The notes beneath the pieces were generated by a model, which searched no databases, had not been told where the DNA came from, and saw nothing but the letters and a program-made list of their open reading frames with translations. From positions 1-11,236 of the forward strand of contig WQXX01000023.1 of the NCBI GenBank assembly GCA_009781535.1: a DNA stretch of 11,236 nt, in the 5' to 3' direction. Below, piece by piece: positions 6,412 through 11,236 of this stretch. Source of the DNA: Coriobacteriia bacterium. Lineage in GTDB: Bacteria > Actinomycetota > Coriobacteriia > Coriobacteriales > UBA8131. Numbering within the stretch: the stretch's first letter is position 1; the number at the start of each line of letters is the position of its first letter. A program made the translations under genes and the position numbers.

Positions 6412-8178
6412 TCATTCCAGTTGTGCTGGGCGAAGCGCTTCTAATATGCCATACAGATACTTAACGAGTCCTTCTGCCCTACATGATACTACATCAACCC
6501 GCACATCCAAAGCCGCCGACAGGTCCTCAGGTCTTATATCGTCGAGGAACAGCCCGTTGCTGTTGAGCATCACGTCGCTGAGCACGAGGCGGCTGCACGG
6601 GATAGGCTCGTCTGCGTTACCTGGGATAAGCTCCTCTGCGCTACACGGGATAGGCTCGTCTGCGCTGCACGGGATAGGCTCGTCTGCGCCGCCCGGGATA
6701 AGCTCGTCTGCGCCGCCCGGGATAAGCTCGTCTGCGCCGCCCGGGATAAGCTCGTCTGCGCCGCCCGGGATAAGCTCGTCTGCGCTATCTGGGATGCCTC
6801 CATCCGTGTTGCGTACGGATGACTTGACGTCGCGTAGTTGTTCGATGATATCCTGCCCGGTCAGAAGCCCTGCCACATCAACATTGCCGCCGAAGAATCG
6901 GTTCTTTATTGCACGGACTTCTATGTGCAGGGCGCTCGAGTCGGCAAACAGGGCTGTCTTGTCGATAAGCTCCTGCAGCACAGGTGCAAAAGCAACCCCG
7001 GTGACAATGACGATGGACGTCGCCCTGAGCGCAGGGCGCGCAATGACGGACGTTTTTGTCAGGCTTTCGACGCATCGCTGCCAGTCGTCGATGAATGTGC
7101 GCAGCATGCCGATGCCATCCTCGAACTGCGGGAAGCCATCGTATTCCTGTGCCGAAGGCAGGCGCTGAATGAAGTCATCTGGATACGCTAACCGGTAGAA
7201 CTCGTCGCTTGCCATAAAACGTGTTCTGCCTGTCTTTGCGCGCTCCTCTTCCTGCAATATTGCTGTTTTCTCTAGCACTTTTTGGGCATCAAGAGCAGAA
7301 AATGATGATTGCAGCGCCGCATAGCGGGTATGCCCATAGGGCACGATTCCCACGCTGCTTATGCCGCGTCTTGGCCTGATCCACGCAAGCGTTGCGTCAA
7401 GTTCCTCGTCATCATTAAGACCCGGCACGAGCACAATCTGCGCGCGCACCTCTATCCCCGCCTCCAACAGCTGCTCTAACACCTCAAGCCCTCGGGCATG
7501 ATGCTTGCCCATAAGCTGGGCGCGCGCTTCCGGTCTTACCGCATGAAGCGAGACATTAAGAGGCGAGAGCCGGTATTCGATGATGCGCAACACATCCTCG
7601 TCCGTACAGTTGGTGAGTGTGACAAAGTTGCCCTGCAAAAACGAGAGGCGATAATCGTCATCACGCACATACAGGGCAAGGCGCATACCTTCGGGAAGCA
7701 TCCTCATGAAGCAGAAGGTACAAGCATTGCAGCAGGTCTTGACGCCATCGAACACCACGCCGTCAAACTCGATGCCCCATGCTTCGCCAGGCCTGCGCGC
7801 AAGCGTGAGACTTGCGCCTTTCCGCTGAGCCCTGTTGCCAGATGCATGATTGCTAAACACTATCCCGCCCTTAGCCCTGTTGCCAGATGCACTATTGCCA
7901 GTTGTTTTCCCGCCATGAGCCTTATTCCCAGGGTCAGCGCACAATATGGTATGGGAAGCAGCATCGAGCGTAAGTTCTATCTCGTCTCCGTCCGTATACC
8001 AAAGCCAATCGATATAGTCGCGCAGCGGTTGCCCATCGACTGCCACAAGCCCCATACCAGGACGCAACCCAGCCTCCCAAGCCGGAGAGCCTTGTTCGAC
8101 CGTCGCAATACATGCGACAGACGCAGGTTGGTTTGAGCGTAAGCGACGCCGATTCATCCGCATAGTTTTCGTATCCAT
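6412..8178 (-). CDS. PDZ / radical SAM / DUF512 protein with two in-frame repeat insertions
   Basis: A member of the DUF512 family of Fe-S proteins found next to der; its reaction is not known. From the ATG at 8178 it has 588 residues against about 430-460 usually. Order: PDZ-like segment (about 18-60, ATVEQGSPAWEAGLRPGMGL); a 45-bp-repeat linker rich in Gly, Asn and Ser (about 83-121); radical-SAM-type core with Cys149, Cys153 and Cys156 (CX3CX2C), then LPEGMRLALYVRDDDYRLSF, GNFVTLTN, RLSPLNVSLHA and QIVLVPGLND; and the DUF512 part with NRFFGGNVDVAGLLTGQDII (426-445). That part is split by eight copies of an ADELIPGG-type octapeptide (about 465-528) before the closing LVLSDVML and FLDD. The extra length is explained by the two repeats. 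The start lacks a ribosome site; a TAGAAT six bases upstream suggests leaderless expression. Function inferred only from family. Confidence 0.9.
   Translation of the reverse strand: MDTKTMRMNRRRLRSNQPASVACIATVEQGSPAWEAGLRPGMGLVAVDGQPLRDYIDWLWYTDGDEIELTLDAASHTILCADPGNKAHGGKTTGNSASGNRAKGGIVFSNHASGNRAQRKGASLTLARRPGEAWGIEFDGVVFDGVKTCCNACTFCFMRMLPEGMRLALYVRDDDYRLSFLQGNFVTLTNCTDEDVLRIIEYRLSPLNVSLHAVRPEARAQLMGKHHARGLEVLEQLLEAGIEVRAQIVLVPGLNDDEELDATLAWIRPRRGISSVGIVPYGHTRYAALQSSFSALDAQKVLEKTAILQEEERAKTGRTRFMASDEFYRLAYPDDFIQRLPSAQEYDGFPQFEDGIGMLRTFIDDWQRCVESLTKTSVIARPALRATSIVIVTGVAFAPVLQELIDKTALFADSSALHIEVRAIKNRFFGGNVDVAGLLTGQDIIEQLRDVKSSVRNTDGGIPDSADELIPGGADELIPGGADELIPGGADELIPGGADEPIPCSADEPIPCSAEELIPGNADEPIPCSRLVLSDVMLNSNGLFLDDIRPEDLSAALDVRVDVVSCRAEGLVKYLYGILEALRPAQLE
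6601..6792 (-). repeat. 24-bp tandem repeat, eight units, in the DUF512 coding region
   Basis: Eight head-to-tail 24-bp units begin at 6601, 6625, 6649, 6673, 6697, 6721, 6745 and 6769. On the plus strand each starts GATA(A/G)GCTC and ends (C/T)GG. The units from 6697, 6721 and 6745 are identical; outer units carry a few substitutions. A partial unit lies at 6592-6600. The 24-bp length keeps frame and encodes the octapeptide ADELIPGG, with variants ADEPIPCS, AEELIPGN and ADEPIPCS toward the C-terminus. Identical central copies with diverged flanks are what slippage or unequal recombination leaves behind. Confidence 0.95.
7828..7917 (-). repeat. 45-bp tandem repeat, two full units plus partial, in the DUF512 linker
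   Basis: Units at 7828-7872 and 7873-7917 both begin AGCCCTGTTGCCAGATGCA (19 identical bases) and share TTGC and TCCCGCC in the same places; a partial third begins at 7918 (AGCC). Each encodes 15 residues: KGGIVFSNHASGNRA and HGGKTTGNSASGNRA in protein order reversed along the plus strand, with GNKA as the remnant of a third. The repeat lies between the PDZ-like part and the radical-SAM core. Confidence 0.88.
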
Positions 8179-8184
8179 AGGTTT

Positions 8185-8190
8185 ATTCTA
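8185..8190 (-). promoter_or_regulatory. Candidate leaderless promoter -10 for the DUF512 gene
   Basis: TAGAAT (minus strand, 8190-8185) is followed by six bases and then the ATG at 8178, so transcription from a normal -10 distance would begin at the start codon itself. No Shine-Dalgarno sequence precedes this ATG. This arrangement is common in actinobacteria. The -35 region is poor, and read-through from ispH is equally possible. The 58-bp gap also holds a doubled TAGCAGG (8189-8202). Confidence 0.35.
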
Positions 8191-8236
8191 GCAGGTAGCA
8201 GGTATAAGCGCCACGTGATGCTTATCCACGTAAAGC

Positions 8237-9076
8237 TTATCCACCACTCAACGCGGCAACAACACTGGCGATCTGCTCTTGAGGAGTTGAGGCTCCGGCA
8301 GTTATCCCGACCGTGATGTCTGAGGCAACAAACCACGAAGCATCGATCTCGGAGGGGGACTCGATATGGTGAGTATCAGGGCATACCGCCTTGCAGATCT
8401 CATACAAACGGGTGGTGTTTCCGGAGTTATGGCCGCCAACAACAAGCATACAATCAACGCTGCGAGCAAGACGCGCAGCAGCCTCCTGACGCTGTCGGGT
8501 CGCAGAGCAGATCGTGTCGCGAACCTCATAGGTAATGTCGCGCCTGCGCAGCTCATCAACAATCGCTTCCAAAGCTTCAGGCGCCTGCGTCGTCTGCACC
8601 ACCACGCCAACGCTTGATGAACCCGATCCAAGAGTATCCGGCAGACCTGCTGGCGTCTGTACGACGATGGCGCCTGCTCCTGCGTGTGCGCTGATGCTTT
8701 CAACTTCCGGATGACCGCTCTCCCCCACTACGACCACCGTATAACCGCGCTCGCGCATGTTGCTCGCCGCACGCTGCGCCTTGAGCACATGCGGACAGGT
8801 AGCATCAACGACCGTAAGGCCACGCGCGCGAGCTTCCTCGATGACCTGCGGCGCTACGCCGTGCGAACGGATGACGAGCACTCCCTCATCAACCTCATCG
8901 ACACGTTGCGCTACCTGGACGCCATGCGCCTCAAGCTCGGCAACAACCTGTGGGTTGTGGATGAGCGGGCCGAGGGTATGAACAGGCGCAGGGCGATGCA
9001 CGGCATCTTCTACGAGTGCCAACGCACGTTCCACCCCGTAACACGCCCCTGCAAATTCTGAGAGGATGAGCTTCAC
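8237..9076 (-). CDS. ispH: 4-hydroxy-3-methylbut-2-enyl diphosphate reductase (IspH/LytB)
   Basis: The last step of the MEP isoprenoid pathway: reduces HMBPP to isopentenyl and dimethylallyl diphosphate with a [4Fe-4S] cluster. It has 279 residues, near the short end of the family. The three cluster cysteines are Cys12 (GACYGVERA), Cys94 (DATCPHVLKAQ) and Cys190 (DTICSATRQRQ). Substrate-binding residues are visible as GPLIHNPQVV (His40), IRSHGV (His72), GESGHPEVE (His122 and Glu124), GGHNSGNTTRL (214-224) and ITAGASTP. The start is GTG at 9076, which overlaps the plsC stop as GTGA (four shared bases); the only ribosome-site-like string, GAGGA, is about 15 nt upstream inside plsC, so coupling to plsC translation is likely. 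The DUF512 gene starts 58 bp further on. Confidence 0.97.
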   Translation of the reverse strand: MKLILSEFAGACYGVERALALVEDAVHRPAPVHTLGPLIHNPQVVAELEAHGVQVAQRVDEVDEGVLVIRSHGVAPQVIEEARARGLTVVDATCPHVLKAQRAASNMRERGYTVVVVGESGHPEVESISAHAGAGAIVVQTPAGLPDTLGSGSSSVGVVVQTTQAPEALEAIVDELRRRDITYEVRDTICSATRQRQEAAARLARSVDCMLVVGGHNSGNTTRLYEICKAVCPDTHHIESPSEIDASWFVASDITVGITAGASTPQEQIASVVAALSGG

Positions 9077-9819
9077 TTTTTGCCGCAGCTTTCCTCATCG
9101 GGCTTCCTGGTAGCGTCATCGCGAGGGTTCTCAAACGCATAAATGGCAGTCATGATATCTGCGGTAAACGCCGCAAACCGTTCATCTTTGCTGAGATTGG
9201 CGTATCGCTCGTCAGTCAGCGAAAGCGGCTCGCCCACGCTCAGTGTGATACGGGGGAAATGCCAGAGGCGAGATTTAGGGGGTGATATCCGCTCTGTATT
9301 CCACAGATGCACCGGCACCACCGGAACGCGGGCAAGATGGGCGATGAGCGCCGTACCTCCAAAGGCTACGCGTTGCTCATTGTGCCCAGCTTTCTTTCTG
9401 TTACGCCCGCGCGTGCCTTCGGGAAAGATCCCGACAAGCTCGCCTCGTTTGAGCATCGCAACCGCCCGTTTGATCGCCTTCATATCCGCCGTGCCGCGTT
9501 TGATAGGAAACACGCCTGCCCACGAGGCCATACGCGCGATGGCTTTGACCTTGAAGAACTCCTCTTTGGCAATGAAGCGGACGGGACGTGGACGCATCGC
9601 CAACATGATGAAAGTCGGGTCGAGATAGGAATTGTGGTTTCCTGCGATGATGGCGCCTTGCAGCGAAGAAAGCCTGAGCTGATCGGCTCCATACGACTTG
9701 AATCGGAACAATGTTTTCCAGAAAAACCTGATCAGGATGAAAAGGAAGACGTAAAACCGTTGTGAAAAATGCTCTGGCCCCTCGGCAGCAGTATCGTGGA
9801 AATAAGCAAGCGGTTTCAT
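9073..9819 (-). CDS. plsC: 1-acyl-sn-glycerol-3-phosphate acyltransferase (PlsC)
   Basis: Adds the second acyl chain to lysophosphatidic acid to give phosphatidic acid at the membrane. It has 248 residues. A hydrophobic segment at about 22-37 (FYVFLFILIRFFWKTL) anchors the N-terminus. The acyltransferase motifs are in order: NHNSYLD (61-67, the NHX4D catalytic pair), FIAKEEFFK and GVFPIKRG (102-109), FPEGTRGRN (132-140), and VPVVPVHLWNT (165-175). AAGGAC precedes the ATG by about nine bases. It starts 11 bases after cmk and its stop overlaps ispH. Together with PlsY and GpsA it completes the route from DHAP to phosphatidic acid within one operon. Confidence 0.95.
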   Translation of the reverse strand: MKPLAYFHDTAAEGPEHFSQRFYVFLFILIRFFWKTLFRFKSYGADQLRLSSLQGAIIAGNHNSYLDPTFIMLAMRPRPVRFIAKEEFFKVKAIARMASWAGVFPIKRGTADMKAIKRAVAMLKRGELVGIFPEGTRGRNRKKAGHNEQRVAFGGTALIAHLARVPVVPVHLWNTERISPPKSRLWHFPRITLSVGEPLSLTDERYANLSKDERFAAFTADIMTAIYAFENPRDDATRKPDEESCGKK

Positions 9820-9830
9820 CGGTAGTGTCC

Positions 9831-10514
9831 TTACGTCCTTTTTTCGTTTACCAATACAGCAATGCGGTCGACTACCTCGTCGATGGTCAGTTCAGTTGTA
9901 TCAAGCAGGATCGCATCGGAGGCCATCGCAAGCGGCGCCACCTCACGCGAAGAATCATACGCGTCTCGGCGCATGATCTCAGCCAGGATAACCGCTTCAT
10001 CCGTCTGGTCGACCCCCCGCTTAACATTCTGTTGCGCCCGACGACGCGCGCGCTCCTGTGGGGAGGCGGTTAAAAATACCTTAAGCTCAGCGTGAGGAAA
10101 GACCACCGTACCGATGTCGCGGCCCTCCATGACCGTGTCGCGCTCAGCCCCGAGCCTGCGCTGCTGCTTGCTGAGCGCCGCCCGGACTGCGGGTAGAGCG
10201 GAGACCGCTGAGACGTACCTGTCGGCAAGAGGGGTGCGGATCTCAAAGGTCACATCCCTGCCGTCGATGAATACCTGGGTTGGTAAAGCCTCTCCTTCGG
10301 TGTAACCGAAGGAGATCAAGGCGGCCTGGGCAATCTCAACGATTGCCCAGGCCGCCTGTGTATCTTCAGGATCGAGTCCGTCTTCAAGGGCGCGTATGGT
10401 AATCGCACGATACATCGCACCTGTATCAAGGTATGCAAAGCCAAGTCGGACTGCTGTCAGTTTTGCAATGGTCGATTTTCCGCTGCCAGCAGGACCGTCA
10501 ATGGCGATGATCAT
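9831..10514 (-). CDS. cmk: Cytidylate kinase
   Basis: Phosphorylates CMP and dCMP with ATP. It has 227 residues from the ATG at 10514, the usual size. Visible are the P-loop GPAGSGKST (7-15) right at the N-terminus, LDTGAMYRAI for CMP binding, DGRDVTFEIRT, the basic segment SKQQRRLG, VMEGRDIGTVVFPHA, and the lid region ERARRRAQQ followed by RDAYDSSR. The frame is open to a TTG at 10538, but GGTGGGGG just before 10514 is a ribosome-site-like string and family members start at the P-loop strand, so the ATG is chosen. The middle (about residues 53-75) is encoded by two back-to-back perfect inverted repeats. It follows aroA by 75 nt and precedes plsC by 11 nt. Confidence 0.97.
   Translation of the reverse strand: MIIAIDGPAGSGKSTIAKLTAVRLGFAYLDTGAMYRAITIRALEDGLDPEDTQAAWAIVEIAQAALISFGYTEGEALPTQVFIDGRDVTFEIRTPLADRYVSAVSALPAVRAALSKQQRRLGAERDTVMEGRDIGTVVFPHAELKVFLTASPQERARRRAQQNVKRGVDQTDEAVILAEIMRRDAYDSSREVAPLAMASDAILLDTTELTIDEVVDRIAVLVNEKRT
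10291..10315. repeat. Perfect 11-bp inverted repeat, 3-nt loop, inside cmk
   Basis: TCTCCTTCGGT (10291-10301) and ACCGAAGGAGA (10305-10315) are exact reverse complements around GTA. It encodes the SFGYTEGE segment of cytidylate kinase and is only three bases from the next inverted repeat. Confidence 0.85.
10319..10357. repeat. Perfect 17-bp inverted repeat, 5-nt loop, inside cmk
   Basis: AGGCGGCCTGGGCAATC (10319-10335) and its exact reverse complement (10341-10357) flank the loop TCAAC. It encodes the near-symmetric peptide QAAWAIVEIAQAA. There is no U-run next to it. Confidence 0.9.
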
Positions 10515-10561
10515 GCAGCCCCCACCTTTCCCTGTCAACTAGTAGAACCCACGATTTCCTG

Positions 10562-10583
10562 GTTGAGTATTCGGTACCTCAAC
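10562..10583. other. Short hairpin in the aroA-cmk gap
   Basis: GTTGAG (10562-10567) and CTCAAC (10578-10583) pair, with an inner TA/TA. It lies just after the aroA stop on the minus strand. There is no U-run, so it is not called a terminator. The rest of the 75-bp gap shows only the cmk ribosome site. Confidence 0.3.
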
Positions 10584-10589
10584 ACAATA

Positions 10590-11236
10590 CTATGTTATTG
10601 CCCGAGTTGCGCTCAAGCTTTCCAAATCGTTACTGAAGCCAGGATAACTAACGCCCATGCTCTCAATCCCCTCGATATCAAGGTCGATACAAAAGGCACG
10701 GGCGGCAACGATCCATGTCATCGCAAGCCGATGGTCGTTATGGGTTAAAAGGGCTGACGGCGTCGTGAGAGATGGCCCCTCGTTGGACGCTAGACCCTCT
10801 TCATGTCGCTCGTCGATGTGCGCTAGACCTTCTTCATGTCGTCCTGAGCGAAGGGCAAAGCCCGAAGCGAAGGATCCAGCGGGAGAGTCGTTGGATTGGT
10901 TGAGTTGTCGCCCAGAAAGAGTATGTATCGGTAATCGCGTCTTACGTGTGTCCGACATAAACCCTTCGTGCCCCTCAATAACAAGGTCGTCTCCCTCAGC
11001 ACGAGCACTGCACCCAAGGGCCGTAAGACCGGCAATAACAGCAGCAAGGCGGTCAGATTCTTTAACACGCAGCTCCCCTACCTCGCAAAACCTCGTCTCT
11101 CCCTTACAGGCGGTAGCAAGCAGGGCAAGTATGGGTATCTCGTCGATAAGACTCGGTATCTCATCGGCAGCCACCGTAACAGCCTTCAGCTCGCGGGTGT
11201 AGCACACACATACATCCCCGACAGGCTCCGCTCCGA
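10590..11236 (-). CDS. aroA: 3-phosphoshikimate 1-carboxyvinyltransferase (EPSP synthase), C-terminal part
   Basis: Joins PEP to shikimate 3-phosphate, the sixth step of chorismate synthesis. About 215 C-terminal residues are present; the N-terminus lies beyond the right edge. Seen in order are GAEPVGDV, LKAVTVAADEIPSLIDEIPILALLA with the catalytic aspartate of the IDE segment, GETRFCEVGELRVKESDRL, LGCSARAEGDDLVIEG, then THNDHRLAMTW (the DHR-AM motif) and GVSYPGFSNDLESLS at the end. Between LVIEG and the DHR motif, family members have roughly 16 residues; here there are about 78, a low-complexity segment encoded by a tandem repeat and a palindromic element. Frame is kept and every downstream motif is intact, so the gene looks functional. 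It heads the visible minus-strand run, upstream of cmk, a known pairing in Firmicutes and Coriobacteriia. Confidence 0.95.
   Translation of the reverse strand, partial: GAEPVGDVCVCYTRELKAVTVAADEIPSLIDEIPILALLATACKGETRFCEVGELRVKESDRLAAVIAGLTALGCSARAEGDDLVIEGHEGFMSDTRKTRLPIHTLSGRQLNQSNDSPAGSFASGFALRSGRHEEGLAHIDERHEEGLASNEGPSLTTPSALLTHNDHRLAMTWIVAARAFCIDLDIEGIESMGVSYPGFSNDLESLSATRAIT
10788..10841 (-). repeat. 33-bp direct repeat in aroA (one full unit plus 21 bp of a second)
   Basis: CGCTAGACC(C/T)TCTTCATGTCG occurs at 10788-10808 and 10821-10841 with one mismatch and a 33-bp period. It encodes RHEEGLA twice at an 11-residue spacing. Confidence 0.85.
10842..10874. repeat. Palindromic CCTGAGCGAAG...GCGAAGG element within aroA
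   Basis: TCCT (10842-10845) pairs with AGGA (10871-10874), GC (10848-10849 region) with GC (10867-10868 region), and GGGC (10853-10856) with GCCC (10860-10863) around an AAA loop. The mismatched parts are symmetric GA/GA and GAA/GAA, which can form sheared G-A pairs. The same kind of string is known from dispersed intergenic palindromic repeats in many bacteria. Here it lies in frame in a coding region, encoding SFASGFALRSG. Confidence 0.7.

Larger units (their letters stand above)
10780..10895 (-). repeat. Inserted repeat block in aroA flanked by 8-bp direct repeats
   Basis: TCGTTGGA occurs at 10780-10787 and 10888-10895, exactly 108 bp apart, so one copy plus the enclosed 100 bp equals 36 codons. 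Inside lie a 33-bp tandem repeat and an imperfect palindrome. The encoded segment begins and ends with SND/SNE in the same frame. This is what a frame-neutral insertion with an 8-bp target duplication would leave; the duplication could also be chance. Confidence 0.6.

Noticed and set aside
6601..6792. CRISPR array
   Set aside because: The 24-bp units are directly contiguous with no spacers and lie in frame in a gene.
6570..6803. Minus-strand frame encoding TSLSRAAQ repeats
   Set aside because: This is another frame of the same 24-bp array, overlapping the real coding frame.
6332..7168. Long plus-strand open frame (278 codons) with a repetitive SSAPPGI-type protein
   Set aside because: It is antisense to the DUF512 gene, whose family motifs are clear. 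The frame stays open because the 24-bp repeat has no stops and keeps frame. There is no ribosome site or recognisable domain.
7498..8136. Plus-strand 212-codon open frame
   Set aside because: Antisense to the N-terminal half of the DUF512 gene; composition and motifs support only the minus frame.
8222..8245. Two DnaA-box-like strings TTATCCACG and TTATCCACC
   Set aside because: Each has one mismatch from TTATNCACA, there are only two, and one overlaps the ispH stop. No AT-rich unwinding region or dnaA/dnaN gene is nearby, so there is no case for an origin.
10515..10538. TTG start for cmk at 10538
   Set aside because: The P-loop strand begins at the ATG at 10514, which has a G-rich ribosome-site-like string just upstream.
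10657..11202. Plus-strand 181-codon open frame
   Set aside because: Antisense to aroA; rich in Arg, Ser and Pro as expected from reverse reading of GC-rich coding DNA.

Overview
The window reads as ordinary bacterial chromosome from a moderate-to-high GC actinobacterium. The best guess is a member of the Coriobacteriia (Eggerthellales or Atopobiales side). This rests on the gene order aroA-cmk-plsC-ispH-(PDZ/radical-SAM/DUF512)-der-plsY-gpsA, on GTG starts, and on one promoter that looks leaderless. The genus is not fixed by anything seen here.

Layout. Positions 1-915 (minus) hold the N-terminal 305 residues of an IscS/NifS-type cysteine desulfurase, cut by the window edge before its catalytic cysteine. 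Positions 1036-2141 (plus) hold a compact, visibly AT-richer two-gene unit with its own sigma70-type promoter: a DUF6036/AbiEii-like nucleotidyltransferase whose stop overlaps by one base the start of a partner protein with a C-terminal helix-turn-helix. This is the accessory element of the window and resembles a nucleotidyltransferase toxin-antitoxin pair in architecture. Positions 2179-11236 (minus) hold nine tightly packed housekeeping genes transcribed toward the accessory unit: aroA (partial), cmk, plsC, ispH, a PDZ/radical-SAM/DUF512 protein, der, plsY, gpsA and rpe.

The long operon joins glycerol-3-phosphate synthesis (GpsA), the two acyl transfers that make phosphatidic acid (PlsY, PlsC), isoprenoid precursor synthesis (IspH), CMP phosphorylation needed for CDP-lipids (Cmk), the last-but-one step of chorismate synthesis (AroA), ribosome assembly (Der) and a pentose phosphate epimerase (Rpe). 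Spacing is short throughout, and plsC/ispH overlap by four bases.

The most unusual property is what has happened inside these conserved genes. The DUF512 protein carries two separate in-frame tandem repeats (45 bp x2 between the PDZ and radical-SAM parts; 24 bp x8 in the C-terminal domain). AroA carries about 60 extra residues just before its DHR motif, made of a 33-bp tandem repeat and a palindromic CCTGAGCGAAG-type element, bracketed by an 8-bp direct repeat exactly 36 codons apart. Rpe and PlsY have extra internal segments. The cysteine desulfurase and cmk genes contain perfect inverted repeats with 17-bp stems within coding sequence. No tRNA, rRNA, CRISPR array or insertion sequence was seen.
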